A stretch of 64,000 nucleotides of DNA from Vibrio aestuarianus (GCF_012395185.1 NZ_JAAZTU010000001.1:62001-126000), one strand, 5' to 3'; counted from the first letter of the stretch, positions 44,008-55,487 are shown. Translations and numbers: made by a program. Notes: generated by a model from the sequence alone, not told the origin.

Positions 44008-45966
44008 TTGAGTGATATGGCAAAAAATTTAATTCTGTGGCTAGTTATCGCTGTTGTTTTAATGTCGGTGTTCCAGAGCTTCGGCCCTGGTGATAGTAAC
44101 GGCAAAGCAGTTGATTACACCACGTTTGTACAGGAAGTTGGCCAAGGCCAGATTCAAGATGCTCAATTTAACAACAGTGAAATTACCTTTACTCGTAGAG
44201 GTGGTGGTGCTCGTTATGTAACTTACATGCCAGTGTATGATCAAAAGCTACTTGATGACTTGATCAACCAAAACGTGAAAGTACAAGGAACGCCTCCAGA
44301 AGAGCAAAGCTTGCTCGGAACTATTTTCATCTCTTGGTTCCCAATGATTCTATTGATTGGGGTTTGGATCTTCTTCATGCGTCAAATGCAAGGCGGCGGC
44401 GGTAAAGGCGCTATGTCATTTGGTAAGAGCAAAGCTCGCATGATGAGTGAAGAGCAAATTAAAACTAACTTTGGTGACGTTGCAGGCTGCGATGAAGCGA
44501 AAGAAGATGTGAAAGAGCTGGTTGACTACTTGCGTGATCCAAGTCGCTTCCAAAAACTGGGCGGTAAAATACCAACAGGTATCTTAATGGTTGGTCCTCC
44601 TGGTACGGGTAAAACGCTGCTTGCTAAAGCTATTGCAGGTGAAGCGAAAGTACCGTTCTTTACCATTTCAGGTTCCGACTTCGTTGAAATGTTTGTTGGT
44701 GTTGGTGCATCTCGTGTGCGTGACATGTTTGAACAAGCAAAGAAAGCGGCACCGTGTATCATCTTTATCGATGAAATCGATGCGGTTGGTCGTCAACGTG
44801 GTGCTGGTGTCGGTGGTGGTCACGATGAGCGTGAACAAACACTAAACCAAATGCTGGTTGAGATGGATGGTTTCGAAGGTAACGAAGGTATCATCGTTAT
44901 CGCTGCAACGAACCGTCCGGATGTTTTAGACCCTGCGTTGCTTCGTCCTGGTCGTTTTGACCGTCAAGTGGTTGTTGGCTTGCCTGATGTACGCGGCCGT
45001 GAACAAATATTGAAAGTTCATATGCGTAAAGTGCCGCTAGCGGGTGATGTTGAACCATCATTGATTGCACGTGGTACACCTGGTTTCTCTGGGGCAGACC
45101 TTGCGAACCTTGTAAACGAAGCGGCATTGTTTGCGGCTCGTGGTAACAAGCGTAACGTTTCTATGGTTGAATTCGAATTGGCCAAAGACAAAATCATGAT
45201 GGGTGCTGAGCGCCGTTCAATGGTGATGTCTGAAGAAACCAAAGCGTCAACCGCGTACCATGAAGCTGGCCACGCTATCGTTGGACGTTTAGTACCAGAG
45301 CATGATCCAGTATACAAAGTCTCAATTATCCCTCGTGGCCGAGCGTTAGGTGTGACTATGTATCTGCCTGAGCAAGATCGTGTCAGCATGTCGAAACTAC
45401 ATCTAGAGTCGATGATTTCTAGCTTGTATGGCGGCCGTTTAGCTGAAGAGCTAATTTATGGTAAGGATAACGTATCAACAGGCGCTTCTAACGATATTGA
45501 ACGTGCCACGGATATCGCTCGTAAGATGGTGACACAATGGGGCTTCTCAGAAAAACTGGGTCCATTGCTTTACGCTGAAGATGAAGGTGAAGTATTCCTT
45601 GGTCGTAGCGTAACTCAAACCAAGCACGTGTCGAACGACACAGCTAAGCTTATTGATGATGAAGTCCGTAAAATTATCGACCGCAACTACGACCGAGCGC
45701 GTAAAATCCTTGAAGATAACATGGATATTATGCACTCAATGAAAGATGCATTGATGAAATATGAAACTATCGATGCTGGTCAAATTGATGATCTAATGGA
45801 ACGTAAAACTGAAATCCGAGAGCCTGCAGGTTGGGGCGATCAAGCAAAGGCAAAAGCCGATGATGCGGAAGTCAGTACTGAAGCGGAAAAAGCTCAAGAG
45901 CAAACCAAAGAGCCTGCTGCTGAAGCGACACCAGATGAATCCTCAGAAAAGAAAGATGCTGAGTAA
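44008..45966 (+). CDS. ftsH: ATP-dependent zinc metalloprotease FtsH
   Basis: A 652-residue membrane AAA protease. Two N-terminal helices (about 6-24 and 106-125) flank a periplasmic domain. Walker A GPPGTGKT is at 196-203, Walker [14 protein letters not shown], the arginine-finger block RPGRFDRQ, and the zinc motif HEAGH is at 418-422. It degrades membrane proteins, RpoH and LpxC in other bacteria. The start is TTG 44008: GAGG at 43996-43999 is 8 bases from it, but 17 from the next ATG (44017). The acidic C-tail ([17 protein letters not shown]) is variable. A terminator follows. Confidence 0.95.
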   Translation: MSDMAKNLILWLVIAVVLMSVFQSFGPGDSNGKAVDYTTFVQEVGQGQIQDAQFNNSEITFTRRGGGARYVTYMPVYDQKLLDDLINQNVKVQGTPPEEQSLLGTIFISWFPMILLIGVWIFFMRQMQGGGGKGAMSFGKSKARMMSEEQIKTNFGDVAGCDEAKEDVKELVDYLRDPSRFQKLGGKIPTGILMVGPPGTGKTLLAKAIAGEAKVPFFTISGSDFVEMFVGVGASRVRDMFEQAKKAAPCIIFIDEIDAVGRQRGAGVGGGHDEREQTLNQMLVEMDGFEGNEGIIVIAATNRPDVLDPALLRPGRFDRQVVVGLPDVRGREQILKVHMRKVPLAGDVEPSLIARGTPGFSGADLANLVNEAALFAARGNKRNVSMVEFELAKDKIMMGAERRSMVMSEETKASTAYHEAGHAIVGRLVPEHDPVYKVSIIPRGRALGVTMYLPEQDRVSMSKLHLESMISSLYGGRLAEELIYGKDNVSTGASNDIERATDIARKMVTQWGFSEKLGPLLYAEDEGEVFLGRSVTQTKHVSNDTAKLIDDEVRKIIDRNYDRARKILEDNMDIMHSMKDALMKYETIDAGQIDDLMERKTEIREPAGWGDQAKAKADDAEVSTEAEKAQEQTKEPAAEATPDESSEKKDAE

Positions 45967-45983
45967 TCATTAATCCTTTAATT

Positions 45984-46009
45984 AAACCCCGAGTTCACTC
46001 GGGGTTTTT
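45984..46009 (+). terminator. Terminator between ftsH and folP
   Basis: AAACCCCGAG / CTCGGGGTTT with loop TTCA and a T5 run. folP starts only 16 bases later, so read-through or a promoter in this short gap must supply folP. Confidence 0.9.
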
Positions 46010-46024
46010 GTGTTTTAGAGCAAA

Positions 46025-46855
46025 ATGAAGATTCAAACTCCAACGAAAACGCTGATTTTCGACCGCCCACATGTGATGGGTATACTTAATGTAACGCCAG
46101 ATTCATTTTCAGATGGCGGTAAATTTAATTCACTTGAACTGGCTATAGAACGCGCAGAAAAAATGATCGCAGCAGGTGTTAGCATTATTGACATTGGTGG
46201 CGAATCAACAAGACCGGGCGCGCCTGAAGTGACATTAGAGGATGAGCTGCAACGCGTTGTTCCAGTCATTAAAGCGATTCGAGCGAAACATAATGTATGG
46301 ATATCGATAGATACCAGTAAAGCTGAAGTGATGAGGCAGGCGGTTAATGCCGGTGCCGATCTGATCAATGATGTACGAGCATTACAAGAGCCAGGAGCAT
46401 TAGAGGTAGCAGCCAAGGCTGGAGTGCCTATCTGTTTAATGCATATGCAAGGCCAACCAAGAACCATGCAAGTGAGCCCTTGTTATCAAGATGTTCTTAC
46501 CGATGTAAAGTCATTTCTTCAAGAGCGCGTTGCTGCGTGTGAGAATGTAGGTATTGCTCGTGAACAAATTATTCTTGACCCCGGTTTTGGATTTGGAAAA
46601 ACGCTCGAGCACAATTATCATCTTCTGGCACACCTTGAAGCCTTTCATCAGCTAGGCTTTCCTATTCTGGCTGGAATGTCTCGGAAATCTATGATTTTTA
46701 AGCTGCTAGAAAAAAATCCAGCAGACTGTATGGTAGCGAGCGTAACATGCGCGACGGTAGCAGCGATGAAAGGTGCGCAAATTATTCGGGTTCATGATGT
46801 AGATGAAACTCTTGAAGCAATGAAAATTGTGCAAACCATTATTCAAAATAGTTAA
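46025..46855 (+). CDS. folP: Dihydropteroate synthase
   Basis: A 276-residue TIM-barrel enzyme of folate synthesis, joining pABA to the pterin pyrophosphate; it is the sulfonamide target. Both family signatures are present: GILNVTPDSFSDGGKF near the N-terminus and IDIGGESTRPGAPEV. The later block LAGMSRKSMIF also fits. No resistance insertion is seen near the pABA loop. The Shine-Dalgarno is weak (GAGC 5 bases ahead), and a terminator stands just before the gene, so expression may be low. glmM follows after 22 bases. Confidence 0.94.
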   Translation: MKIQTPTKTLIFDRPHVMGILNVTPDSFSDGGKFNSLELAIERAEKMIAAGVSIIDIGGESTRPGAPEVTLEDELQRVVPVIKAIRAKHNVWISIDTSKAEVMRQAVNAGADLINDVRALQEPGALEVAAKAGVPICLMHMQGQPRTMQVSPCYQDVLTDVKSFLQERVAACENVGIAREQIILDPGFGFGKTLEHNYHLLAHLEAFHQLGFPILAGMSRKSMIFKLLEKNPADCMVASVTCATVAAMKGAQIIRVHDVDETLEAMKIVQTIIQNS

Positions 46856-46877
46856 AAATAATAATTAAGGAAGAATT

Positions 46878-48218
46878 ATGTCTGACAAAAGACGTTACTT
46901 TGGTACAGATGGTGTCCGCGGTAAAGTTGGACAATACCCTATCACTCCTGATTTTGTATTAAAGCTTGGCTGGGCTGCTGGACGTGTACTAGCAAAACAA
47001 GGCACCAAAAAAGTTATCATTGGTAAAGATACACGTATTTCTGGTTATATGCTTGAATCAGCTTTAGAAGCGGGTTTGGCAGCAGCTGGACTAAAAGCGA
47101 CACTGACTGGCCCAATGCCAACACCAGCGGTAGCATACTTAACACAAACTTTCCGTGCAGAAGCGGGGATTGTTATTTCGGCGTCACATAACCCTTATTA
47201 TGATAATGGGATTAAATTTTTCTCATCAGAAGGCACAAAATTGCCAGATGATATCGAATTGGCGATTGAGGCAGAACTGGATAAAGATATCGAGTGTGTT
47301 GAATCGGCAGAATTAGGTAAAGCAACACGTTTAGTTGATGCTGCCGGTCGCTATATTGAGTTCTGTAAAAGTACTTTCCCGTCAAAATTAAGTTTAGCGG
47401 GCTTAAAAATTGTGGTCGATTGTGCGCATGGTGCCACTTACCACATTGCTCCTAACGTATTTAAAGAGCTAGGTGCTGAAGTTATTGCGATGGGTGTTGA
47501 GCCTAATGGTCTCAATATCAACGATGAAGTCGGTGCTACAGATGTAAGAGCGCTACAGCAGCGAGTGGTCGCAGAAAATGCCGCGCTAGGTTTGGCATTT
47601 GATGGTGATGGCGATCGAATCATCATGGTTGACGAGCTTGGCAATAAAGTCGATGGTGACCAAATTGCGTACATTATTGCCCGTGATGCTCTGCGCCGAG
47701 GCGAGTTGAAAGGTGGTGTTGTGGGAACATTAATGACCAACCTTGGTATGGAGAATGGCTTAAAACAGCTTGGTATTCCATTTACCAGAGCTGCCGTTGG
47801 TGACCGCTATGTGATGGAAAAACTTCTGGAGAAGGGATGGAAAATTGGTGCTGAAAATTCAGGGCACATCATCCTGCTCGACAAAGTGACTACCGGTGAT
47901 GCAATTGTTGCCGCTTTGCAAGTACTTGCATCGGTTGTTGGCAGTGAATTGTCGCTAAATGAATTAGCCAAGGGCATGATACTCTACCCACAAGTGTTAG
48001 AAAATGTCCGTTTTAGCGGTGATTCTAATCCTTTAGAAGCGGAAGCGGTTAAAGCTGCGGTTACTGCTGTTGAAGCTGAACTTGGCAGCAAAGGGCGAGT
48101 ATTACTACGTAAATCAGGTACTGAGCCACTGCTACGAGTTATGGTTGAAGGTGAAGATGCGGAGTTGGTTGAAAATTCCGCACTGAAAATTGCACAAGCC
48201 GTGAAAGCAAGTTGTTAA
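46878..48218 (+). CDS. glmM: Phosphoglucosamine mutase
   Basis: A 446-residue phosphohexomutase that converts glucosamine-6-P to glucosamine-1-P for UDP-GlcNAc. The N-terminal GlmM mark is [15 protein letters not shown]. The phosphoserine is Ser103 in [12 protein letters not shown]. The metal loop is [12 protein letters not shown], the substrate loop [10 protein letters not shown] and the phosphate loop [19 protein letters not shown] precedes the start. It is distinct from the chb-operon mutase at 7242-8654 (DGDADR and GGESSGG loops there). Confidence 0.95.
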   Translation: MSDKRRYFGTDGVRGKVGQYPITPDFVLKLGWAAGRVLAKQGTKKVIIGKDTRISGYMLESALEAGLAAAGLKATLTGPMPTPAVAYLTQTFRAEAGIVISASHNPYYDNGIKFFSSEGTKLPDDIELAIEAELDKDIECVESAELGKATRLVDAAGRYIEFCKSTFPSKLSLAGLKIVVDCAHGATYHIAPNVFKELGAEVIAMGVEPNGLNINDEVGATDVRALQQRVVAENAALGLAFDGDGDRIIMVDELGNKVDGDQIAYIIARDALRRGELKGGVVGTLMTNLGMENGLKQLGIPFTRAAVGDRYVMEKLLEKGWKIGAENSGHIILLDKVTTGDAIVAALQVLASVVGSELSLNELAKGMILYPQVLENVRFSGDSNPLEAEAVKAAVTAVEAELGSKGRVLLRKSGTEPLLRVMVEGEDAELVENSALKIAQAVKASC

Positions 48219-48233
48219 ATTAGCGCTAAATAA

Positions 48234-48286
48234 CGGCTGACCTAAGCTTTATTTGATGAATCAGCATTAATAAACTTGGTTAGCCG
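48234..48286 (+). promoter_or_regulatory. Long imperfect stem-loop between glmM and secG
   Basis: CGGCTGACC / GGTTAGCCG (48234-48242 with 48278-48286, one G-U) plus inner complementarity (TTTATT / AATAAA). There is no clear T-run (GTGTTTG follows). It is probably a partial terminator or processing site. The rest of the 261-base gap shows no gene. Confidence 0.45.
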
Positions 48287-48479
48287 TGTTTGTATCTGTT
48301 TATTGCCCTTTTTTTGAGCGTTTGATACGCAAACAGTGCTTTTTTACGAAATAGCGCTTGTCAGTATTGGTTGCATTAGTTAGTATTGCGTCCGCCTTCG
48401 CTGAGGAGGCCGCTAGCCTTGTTCAAGTCAACTGATAAGAACGGCGCTGGCTCAACAATTTGGAACATAGGTGGAAGTA

Positions 48480-48815
48480 ATGTTTACAGTTCTACTTGTG
48501 ATTTACCTGTTGGCGGCGCTTGGTATCATTGGCCTAGTGTTAATTCAACAAGGTAAAGGCGCAGATATGGGAGCCTCTTTCGGTGCTGGCGCTTCAAACA
48601 CTGTGTTTGGTGCTGGTGGCTCAGGAAATTTCCTAACCCGAATGACTGCAATTTTTGCAACAGTATTTTTCATCCTTAGTTTGGCATTAGGCAATATGTC
48701 TACGCATAAAACTGAATCGCAATGGGTTGACCCTACACAAGGTCAAGTGATTGAGCAAACTACTGATGCCGCGGTTGATGTACCAGCAAAAGCTGGTGAT
48801 GAAATACCGCAATAA
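48480..48815 (+). CDS. secG: Preprotein translocase subunit SecG
   Basis: A 111-residue inner membrane protein with two helices (MFTVLLVIYLLAALGIIGLV and TRMTAIFATVFFILSLALG) joined by the conserved cytoplasmic loop QQGKGADMGASFGAGASNTV. It is the accessory subunit of SecYEG that speeds protein export. ATG 48480 follows AGGTGGAAGT; an in-frame GTG at 48471 lies within that ribosome site and is rejected. tRNA-Leu(GAG) follows after 27 bases, the same order as in E. coli. Confidence 0.94.
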   Translation: MFTVLLVIYLLAALGIIGLVLIQQGKGADMGASFGAGASNTVFGAGGSGNFLTRMTAIFATVFFILSLALGNMSTHKTESQWVDPTQGQVIEQTTDAAVDVPAKAGDEIPQ

Positions 48816-48842
48816 CTTATCGTTAGATAAGTATAAATAATT

Positions 48843-48926
48843 GCCGAGATGGTGAAATTGGTAGACACACTAGCATGAGGTGCTAGCGCCTATGGTGTGA
48901 GGGTTCGAGTCCCTCTCTCGGCACCA
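48843..48926 (+). tRNA. tRNA-Leu (anticodon GAG)
   Basis: The acceptor stem GCCGAGA / TCTCGGC is paired, discriminator A, encoded CCA end. The anticodon arm CTAGC-ATGAGGT-GCTAG gives anticodon GAG. A long variable arm (class II) is present and the T arm contains GGTTCGAGTCC. It is the counterpart of E. coli leuU, which also follows secG. Confidence 0.97.
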
Positions 48927-48938
48927 TTATTTACAAAC

Positions 48939-48966
48939 TTGTAAATCACTTGATTGAGCGTATAAT
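48939..48966 (+). promoter_or_regulatory. Promoter of initiator tRNA and nusA-infB operon
   Basis: TTGTAA (48939-48944), a 16-base spacer, then a perfect TATAAT (48961-48966) with a GC-containing discriminator, 14 bases before the tRNA. Confidence 0.75.
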
Positions 48967-48980
48967 GCTCGCAAGTCGGA

Positions 48981-49057
<77 letters not shown>

Positions 49058-49145
49058 ATTCTTTAGGGTTTTGGATGCAAGTTTGAGCAGTGTCAACCTC
49101 ACTGCAATTGAGAATTTAGGTTCTCAATCATCAGGGTCCAGCAAC

Positions 49146-49172
49146 AAAAAACCCCGACTTTCGGGGTTTTTT
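49146..49172 (+). terminator. Terminator after initiator tRNA (partial)
   Basis: ACCCCGA / TCGGGGT with triloop CTT, flanked by A-run and T6. A second perfect stem ATTGAGAA / TTCTCAAT is at 49107-49128. Genes downstream need read-through, or a promoter in the roughly 90 bases before rimP. Confidence 0.9.
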
Positions 49173-49263
49173 GTTATCTAAATTTCTCAAGCTGAGATTT
49201 TAGATAGTTGCTTGGGATTTAAATTGGGCTCTGTGCCCTTTTTTTGTTTCTGGAGTGGTTTAA

Positions 49264-49719
49264 ATGACTGGTTTAGAAAGACAACTGACTGAAATGCTTG
49301 AAGCTCCAGTGGCAGCATCTGGTTATGAGTTAGTTGGATTAGAGTTTATTCGTGCCGGTGAGCACTCAACACTACGCATTTATATTGATCATGAAAATGG
49401 CATTCTTGTTGACGATTGTGCTGAAGTGAGTCGTCAAGTAAGTGCCGTTCTTGATGTTGAAGATCCAATTTCAGTGGCTTATAACCTAGAAGTTTCTTCA
49501 CCAGGTTTAGAAAGACCACTTTTTAAAGCAGCACACTATGAACAGTTTGTTGGTCACGAAGTCAGCATCGTTTTGAAAATGGCCGTAGGCAACCGCCGAA
49601 AATGGAAAGGAATTATTCATTCTATTGAAGGTGAAACTGTTGCGATTAGCGTTGATGGGCAAGAAGAGCAATTTGCGCTTAGCAACATTTCAAAAGCTAA
49701 CCTGATTCCTAAATTTTAG
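49264..49719 (+). CDS. rimP: Ribosome maturation factor RimP
   Basis: A 151-residue protein that helps 30S assembly, promoting early incorporation of S-proteins such as S19. The family block [22 protein letters not shown] leads the N-terminal domain, followed by [20 protein letters not shown] and [14 protein letters not shown]. The C-terminal Sm-like domain ends [18 protein letters not shown] lies 9 bases upstream. It is the first protein gene of the nusA-infB operon. Confidence 0.94.
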   Translation: MTGLERQLTEMLEAPVAASGYELVGLEFIRAGEHSTLRIYIDHENGILVDDCAEVSRQVSAVLDVEDPISVAYNLEVSSPGLERPLFKAAHYEQFVGHEVSIVLKMAVGNRRKWKGIIHSIEGETVAISVDGQEEQFALSNISKANLIPKF

Positions 49720-49754
49720 TTCTCCTAGAGAAAAGAGCTTAAGAGGCTAGATAA

Positions 49755-51242
49755 ATGAGTAAAGAGATTTTAGCGGTAGTTGAAGCGGTTTCAAACGAGA
49801 AAGCAGTACCTCGTGAACGTATTTTTGAGGCGCTTGAAACTGCGCTAGCGACATCGTCAAAGAAGAAGCATGACATCGAAATCGATGTTCGTGTTGCCAT
49901 TGACCGTAAAACGGGTGAGTTTGAAACATTCCGCCGTTGGTTAATTGTTGAAGAAGTAGAGAACCCAACGAAAGAAATTTCTTTCGAAGCGGCTAAGTAC
50001 TACGACGAAACGGCAGAACTTGGTCAATATGTTGAAGATCAAATTGAGTCAGTAACGTTTGACCGTATTACCACGCAGACTGCAAAACAAGTTATCGTAC
50101 AGAAAGTACGTGAAGCTGAACGTGCGCAAATTGTTGAACAGTTTATCGACAATGAAGGTGAATTGGTTACAGGCGTCGTTAAGAAAGTGAATCGTGATTC
50201 TGTTATTCTTGACCTTGGTAACAATGCTGAAGCGGTTATCTTACGTGATGATCAACTGCCACGTGAAAACTTCCGTCCAGGCGATCGTGTTCGTGGTCTG
50301 TTGTACGCAGTTCGCCCAGAGGCACGTGGTTTCCAATTGTTCATTACTCGTTCAAAACCTGAGATGCTTGCAGAGCTTTTCCGTGTTGAAGTGCCAGAAA
50401 TTGGCGAAGAGTTGATCGAACTAAAAGGTGCGGCTCGTGACCCTGGTTCTCGTGCAAAAATCGCAGTAAAAACCAACGATAGACGCATCGATCCTGTAGG
50501 TGCTTGTGTTGGTATGCGTGGTGCACGTGTTCAAGCGGTTTCAAGTGAAATTGGTGGCGAGCGTATTGATATCGTTCTTTGGGATGATAACCCAGCTCAG
50601 TTTGTTATCAACGCAATGGCTCCTGCTGATGTCGCCTCTATCATCATGGATGAAGACGCACATTCAATTGACATCGCTGTTGAAGCTGACAACTTAGCAC
50701 AAGCTATTGGCCGTAATGGTCAAAACGTTCGCCTAGCGTCACAATTGACGGGTTGGGAATTGAACGTCATGACAGTGGCTGATCTTCAGAAGAAACACCA
50801 AGAAGAATCAATGGCTTCAATCGAGAACTTCATGAAGTATCTTGATATTGAGCAAGACTTCGCTGAGCTTCTTGTCGAAGAAGGATTCTCAACACTTGAA
50901 GAAGTGGCTTATGTCCCAGAGGCTGAGTTACTCGAAGTGGATGGCTTGGATGAAGATCTCATCGAAGAATTACGTACTCGCGCTAAAAATGCTCTAACAA
51001 CGATTGCATTGGCACAAGAAGAGTCTTTTGAAGGTCTAGAGCCTGCTGAAGATTTACTTGCTCTTGAAGGTTTAGAGCGTGAAATGGCATTTAAACTGGC
51101 AGCCAAAGGTGTAGTAACACTTGAAGATTTAGCTGACCAAGGTATTGATGAACTTGAAAATATTGAAGGCCTTACCGAAGAACGTGCTGGTGAACTTATT
51201 ATGGCAGCACGTAATATTTGTTGGTTTGGCGACGAAGAATAA
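49755..51242 (+). CDS. nusA: Transcription termination/antitermination factor NusA
   Basis: A 495-residue NusA of the full gamma-proteobacterial length. The N-terminal RNA-polymerase-binding domain (about 1-130) is followed by S1 ([20 protein letters not shown]), KH1 ([20 protein letters not shown]) and KH2 ([20 protein letters not shown]). Two C-terminal acidic helix-hairpin repeats follow (about 365-425 and 440-495), both with the [11 protein letters not shown] / [11 protein letters not shown] type core. It modulates pausing, termination and antitermination. AGAGG precedes the start; infB follows after 24 bases. Confidence 0.95.
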   Translation: MSKEILAVVEAVSNEKAVPRERIFEALETALATSSKKKHDIEIDVRVAIDRKTGEFETFRRWLIVEEVENPTKEISFEAAKYYDETAELGQYVEDQIESVTFDRITTQTAKQVIVQKVREAERAQIVEQFIDNEGELVTGVVKKVNRDSVILDLGNNAEAVILRDDQLPRENFRPGDRVRGLLYAVRPEARGFQLFITRSKPEMLAELFRVEVPEIGEELIELKGAARDPGSRAKIAVKTNDRRIDPVGACVGMRGARVQAVSSEIGGERIDIVLWDDNPAQFVINAMAPADVASIIMDEDAHSIDIAVEADNLAQAIGRNGQNVRLASQLTGWELNVMTVADLQKKHQEESMASIENFMKYLDIEQDFAELLVEEGFSTLEEVAYVPEAELLEVDGLDEDLIEELRTRAKNALTTIALAQEESFEGLEPAEDLLALEGLEREMAFKLAAKGVVTLEDLADQGIDELENIEGLTEERAGELIMAARNICWFGDEE

Positions 51243-51266
51243 TTTTCAGCAAGGGGAGAAAGCGGC

Positions 51267-53978
51267 ATGACACAACTAACAGTTAAAGCACTGAGTGAAG
51301 AAATTGGTACGCCAGTTGACCGCTTATTAGAACAACTTGCTGATGCAGGCATGAAAAAAACAGATGTAGATAGCGTTTCCGATGACGAGAAACAACAACT
51401 GCTATCTCACCTGAGAAAAGAACATGGCGACACTACTGGTGATAACGAACCGACGCGTTTGACTCTGCAACGTAAAACGCGCAGTACTCTTAGCGTGAAC
51501 GCTGGCGGTGGTAAAAGTAAGAATGTTCAAGTTGAAGTGCGTAAAAAACGAACCTACGTTAAGCGCAGTGCAATTGATGATGAAGCAACACGCGAAGCTG
51601 AAGAAGCTGCGCAGCGCGAAGCCGAAGAATTAGCGAAACGTGAAGCTGAAGAAGCAGCAAAACGTGAAGCTGAAGAAAAAGCAAAACGCGAAGCGGAAGA
51701 AAAAGCAAAGCGTGAAGCAGAAGAGAAAGCGAAACTTGAAGCACAAGCAAGTGACAAGAGCAACGCTGATGAGAAAGCAAAACGTTCTGCAGTGAAACCA
51801 GAACTTTCTGCTAAAGATAAAATTAAGCAAGAAGCAGCGCGAAAAGAAGCCGAAGAGCTAAAACGTCGTCAAGAAGCCGAAGCATTACGTAAAGCTGAAG
51901 AGGAAAGTCAGCGCCAGCTAGAAATAGCGCGTGAATTGGCTGAGAAGAACAAAGAGCGTTGGTCTGCTGAAGAAGAGAAAAAGGGTAGTATGGAAGAAAA
52001 TACAGATTACCATGTTACGACTTCAACGTATGCACGTGAAGCCGAAGATGAAGCAGATCGCCGTGAAGAAGGTGCTCGTAAGCCAACCAAAGCGAACAAG
52101 CGCAAAATGTCATCTAAAGATGATAAGCAAGAGCGTGATTCTCGCCGCGGTAAAGTTCGTAAAGGTCGCATGTCTAAGCCTGCTTCTATGCAACATGGTT
52201 TTGATAAATCAGCGGTAGTTGCTAAGCAAGATGTTGTAATTGGTGAAACAATTGTTGTTTCTGAACTGGCGAGCAAAATGTCAGTTAAAGGCACTGAAGT
52301 CATCAAAGTGATGATGAAAATGGGTGCTATGGCGACAATTAACCAAGTGATTGACCAAGAAACAGCAGCGCTTGTTGCTGAAGAAATGGGCCACAAAGTT
52401 GTTCTTCGTAAAGAGAATGAACTTGAAGAAGCGGTACTTGCCGATCGCGACAACGATGCAGCGGCAGTAAGTCGTGCACCGGTTGTTACTATTATGGGTC
52501 ACGTTGACCACGGTAAAACGTCAACACTTGATTACATTCGTAAAGCTCACGTTGCCTCTGGCGAAGCGGGTGGTATTACGCAGCATATCGGTGCTTATCA
52601 CGTTGAAACACCAAACGGCATGATTACTTTCCTTGATACTCCTGGACACGCAGCGTTTACTGCTATGCGTGCTCGTGGTGCTCAAGCGACAGATATCGTT
52701 GTTCTTGTGGTTGCAGCAGACGATGGTGTTATGCCACAAACGGTTGAGGCTATTCAGCACGCTAAAGCGGCGGGTGTTCCTTTAATTGTTGCGGTTAACA
52801 AAATCGATAAAGAAGATGCAAACCCTGACAACGTTAAGAATGAATTAGCGCAGTATGATGTTATCCCTGAAGAGTGGGGCGGTGAGAACATGTTTGTTCA
52901 CATCTCTGCGAAGCAAGGAACGAACATCGACGGTCTTCTAGAAACCATTCTGCTTCAATCAGAAGTTCTAGAACTGACTGCAGTTAAAGAAGGTATGGCC
53001 TCTGGTGTGGTTGTAGAATCTCGCCTAGATAAAGGTCGTGGTCCTGTAGCAACAGTATTGGTTCAATCTGGTACTTTGCGTAAAGGCGATATCCTTCTTT
53101 GTGGTCAAGAATATGGCCGTGTCCGTGCGATGCGTGACGAAAATGGTCAAGAAATCGTTGAAGCTGGTCCGTCAATTCCTGTTGAAATCATCGGCCTTTC
53201 AGGTGTTCCTGCATCTGGTGATGAAGCGACTGTTGTACGTGATGAGCGTAAAGCTCGTGAAGTTGCAAACTACCGTCAAGGCAAATTCCGTGACGTGAAA
53301 CTTGCTCGTCAGCAAAAATCTAAACTAGAGAATATGTTCTCTAACATGACTGCTGGTGAAGTTGCTGAATTGAACGTTGTTCTGAAAGCAGACGTACAAG
53401 GTTCAGTTGAAGCGATTGCCGATTCATTACGTAAGCTTTCTACTGATGAAGTGAAAGTTAACATCGTAGGTTCTGGTGTTGGTGGTATTACGGAAACTGA
53501 TGCAGTACTTGCCGCAGCTTCTAACGCTATCGTACTTGGCTTTAACGTTCGTGCTGATGCTTCGGCTCGTCGTACTATTGAATCTGAAAACTTAGACCTA
53601 CGTTACTACTCAATCATTTACCAATTGATTGACGAAGTAAAAGCGGCAATGAGCGGCATGCTAGCTCCAGAATTCAAGCAAGAGATCATTGGTCTTGCGC
53701 AGGTTCGTGACGTATTTAAGTCACCGAAACTGGGTGCAATCGCAGGTTGTATGGTGACTGAAGGTGTTATCAAACGTAGTAACCCAATTCGCGTACTACG
53801 TGATAACGTGGTTATCTACGAAGGTGAGCTAGAATCACTACGTCGCTTTAAAGATGACGTACAAGAAGTTAAGAATGGCTACGAGTGTGGTATCGGCGTT
53901 AAGAACTACAATGATGTTCGCGTTGGTGACCAAATCGAAGTCTTCGAAACAGTGGAAATTAAACGTACACTGGATTAA
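51267..53978 (+). CDS. infB: Translation initiation factor IF-2
   Basis: A 903-residue GTPase that places fMet-tRNA on the 30S subunit. Order: IF2_N domain ([20 protein letters not shown]), the IF2-associated segment, a long charged linker with six 8-residue repeats (about 109-156), a second N domain (about 325-385), and the G domain with [28 protein letters not shown] and AVNKIDK. Domains II, III and the fMet-binding C-terminal domain follow ([20 protein letters not shown]). GGGGAG precedes the start. An in-frame ATG at 51990, with AAGGG ahead, could give a shorter isoform, as E. coli makes IF2-2/3. Confidence 0.96.
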   Translation: MTQLTVKALSEEIGTPVDRLLEQLADAGMKKTDVDSVSDDEKQQLLSHLRKEHGDTTGDNEPTRLTLQRKTRSTLSVNAGGGKSKNVQVEVRKKRTYVKRSAIDDEATREAEEAAQREAEELAKREAEEAAKREAEEKAKREAEEKAKREAEEKAKLEAQASDKSNADEKAKRSAVKPELSAKDKIKQEAARKEAEELKRRQEAEALRKAEEESQRQLEIARELAEKNKERWSAEEEKKGSMEENTDYHVTTSTYAREAEDEADRREEGARKPTKANKRKMSSKDDKQERDSRRGKVRKGRMSKPASMQHGFDKSAVVAKQDVVIGETIVVSELASKMSVKGTEVIKVMMKMGAMATINQVIDQETAALVAEEMGHKVVLRKENELEEAVLADRDNDAAAVSRAPVVTIMGHVDHGKTSTLDYIRKAHVASGEAGGITQHIGAYHVETPNGMITFLDTPGHAAFTAMRARGAQATDIVVLVVAADDGVMPQTVEAIQHAKAAGVPLIVAVNKIDKEDANPDNVKNELAQYDVIPEEWGGENMFVHISAKQGTNIDGLLETILLQSEVLELTAVKEGMASGVVVESRLDKGRGPVATVLVQSGTLRKGDILLCGQEYGRVRAMRDENGQEIVEAGPSIPVEIIGLSGVPASGDEATVVRDERKAREVANYRQGKFRDVKLARQQKSKLENMFSNMTAGEVAELNVVLKADVQGSVEAIADSLRKLSTDEVKVNIVGSGVGGITETDAVLAAASNAIVLGFNVRADASARRTIESENLDLRYYSIIYQLIDEVKAAMSGMLAPEFKQEIIGLAQVRDVFKSPKLGAIAGCMVTEGVIKRSNPIRVLRDNVVIYEGELESLRRFKDDVQEVKNGYECGIGVKNYNDVRVGDQIEVFETVEIKRTLD
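51591..51734 (+). repeat. Six tandem 24-base repeats in infB
   Basis: Six in-frame copies of an 8-residue unit ([24 protein letters not shown], then REAEEKAK three times). They form a highly charged helical linker. The last three copies are identical in protein but not in DNA. Confidence 0.9.
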
Positions 53979-54083
53979 TTGACTAACGTTGCTGTATTTA
54001 AATAGACAGTAATCGGTTGTTGAATACACCATGGGGGGCTGGGTTGAACCATCCCCCCATTCTTTCTATATGTGAGAAAAGAT

Positions 54084-54500
54084 ATGTCAAAAGAATTTAG
54101 CCGCACGCAGCGTGTATCGCAACAGCTGCAAAAAGAACTTGCCATGATCCTACAACGTGAAGTTCGTGACTCACGTTTGGGTATGGTTACCATCTCTGAA
54201 GTTGAAGTGTCTCGTGACCTTGCTTATGCAAAAGTGTTTGTCACTTTTCTATGTGTGGGTGAGCAAACTCCAGAAAGTTGTTTAGCGGCATTAAAAGAGC
54301 ATGAAGTTCATATTCGTATGATGCTTGGTAAGCGCATCCGTCTGCGTTTGACGCCTGAAATCCGTTTTACTTATGACAATACTTTGGTTGAAGGTATGCG
54401 TATGTCAAACCTTGTAAGTGAAGTGGTCAGTAACGATAAGCGCAAACAAAAAGATGCTGGTCGTGAAGATGAACAAGCTGCAGAAGAAGGAAATGAATAG
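54084..54500 (+). CDS. rbfA: 30S ribosome-binding factor RbfA
   Basis: A 138-residue KH-like protein that assists 16S rRNA 5' end maturation and cold adaptation. It starts [20 protein letters not shown] and contains the family block [23 protein letters not shown], written here only in part. I chose ATG 54084; a GTG at 54072 would add four residues. The Shine-Dalgarno is weak (GAGAAAAGAT). The C-terminal tail ([12 protein letters not shown]) is acidic. The stop directly abuts the truB ATG (TAGATG), implying coupled translation. Confidence 0.94.
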   Translation: MSKEFSRTQRVSQQLQKELAMILQREVRDSRLGMVTISEVEVSRDLAYAKVFVTFLCVGEQTPESCLAALKEHEVHIRMMLGKRIRLRLTPEIRFTYDNTLVEGMRMSNLVSEVVSNDKRKQKDAGREDEQAAEEGNE

Positions 54501-55451
54501 ATGGCACGTCGTCGTAAAGGTCGCCCAATTAACGGGGTAATTTTACTTGATAAGCCAACGGGCATTTCTTCTAACGATGCACTGCAAAAAGTAAAGCGTA
54601 TCTATTTTGCAGAAAAAGCGGGTCACACTGGAGCTTTAGATCCTCTCGCGACAGGCATGCTGCCTATCTGCTTAGGTGAAGCGACCAAGTTTTCCCAATT
54701 TCTGTTAGATTCTGATAAAAAGTATCGAGTGATCGCTAAACTCGGTGAGCGTACCAATACATCAGACTCTGATGGTGAAGTGGTTGAAACGCGTCCAGTT
54801 AATGTCGAATTAGACAATTTACATGCTTGCATTGAGAAGTTTCGTGGCGAAACAGACCAAATTCCTTCAATGTTTTCAGCATTGAAGTACCAAGGTCGCC
54901 CACTTTATGAGTATGCTCGTGAAGGTATTGATGTTCCGCGCGAATCTCGCAAAATCACGGTATACGAAATTACACTGATTCGCTTTGAAGGCGATGAAGT
55001 GGAAATGGAAGTGCACTGCTCAAAAGGGACTTACATTCGTACGATTGTTGATGATTTGGGTGAAATGCTTGGATGTGGCGCGCATGTCACTATGCTACGT
55101 CGTACTGCGGTCGCTAAATACCCGTATGAAAAAATGGTGACACTAGAGCAGCTTAATGAGTTACTTGAGCAAGCGCGCGAGCAAGATATTGCACCAAAAG
55201 AGTTACTTGATCCGCTACTGATGGCTATGGATACCGCAGTAGAAGATCTCCCTGAGGTGAATTTGATTCCTGAATTGGCAGACATGGTTCAACATGGGCA
55301 GCCTGTTCAAGTATTTGGTGTACCAGCCGAAGGTAGCGTTCGCATGACAATGGGAGAAGAAAAACTCTTTATTGGCGTGGGTGAAATCGATAACGATGGT
55401 CGCGTGGCACCGAAGCGTTTAGTGGTTTTTAGAGACGAAGAGTCACTATAA
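54501..55451 (+). CDS. truB: tRNA pseudouridine-55 synthase
   Basis: A 316-residue pseudouridine synthase that modifies U55 in the T loop of tRNAs. The catalytic Asp is in [16 protein letters not shown], preceded by the KPTGISSND block. The [15 protein letters not shown] and [18 protein letters not shown] blocks follow, and a PUA-like C-terminal domain closes the protein ([11 protein letters not shown]). The start directly abuts the rbfA stop. A separate rpsO promoter lies 31 bases after its end. Confidence 0.95.
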   Translation: MARRRKGRPINGVILLDKPTGISSNDALQKVKRIYFAEKAGHTGALDPLATGMLPICLGEATKFSQFLLDSDKKYRVIAKLGERTNTSDSDGEVVETRPVNVELDNLHACIEKFRGETDQIPSMFSALKYQGRPLYEYAREGIDVPRESRKITVYEITLIRFEGDEVEMEVHCSKGTYIRTIVDDLGEMLGCGAHVTMLRRTAVAKYPYEKMVTLEQLNELLEQAREQDIAPKELLDPLLMAMDTAVEDLPEVNLIPELADMVQHGQPVQVFGVPAEGSVRMTMGEEKLFIGVGEIDNDGRVAPKRLVVFRDEESL

Positions 55452-55458
55452 ATAGCTA

Positions 55459-55487
55459 TTGCTTAACGTGAGTGATTTCCCTATAAT
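55459..55487 (+). promoter_or_regulatory. rpsO promoter
   Basis: TTGCTT (55459-55464), exactly 17 bases of spacer, and a perfect TATAAT (55482-55487) with a GC-rich discriminator (CCTCGC), as in growth-rate-controlled ribosomal promoters. Confidence 0.8.

Noticed and set aside
51554..51830. Long minus-strand frames opposite the infB repeats
   Set aside because: They arise from the codon bias of the repeated charged linker; low-complexity Ser/Ala/Phe translation without homology.
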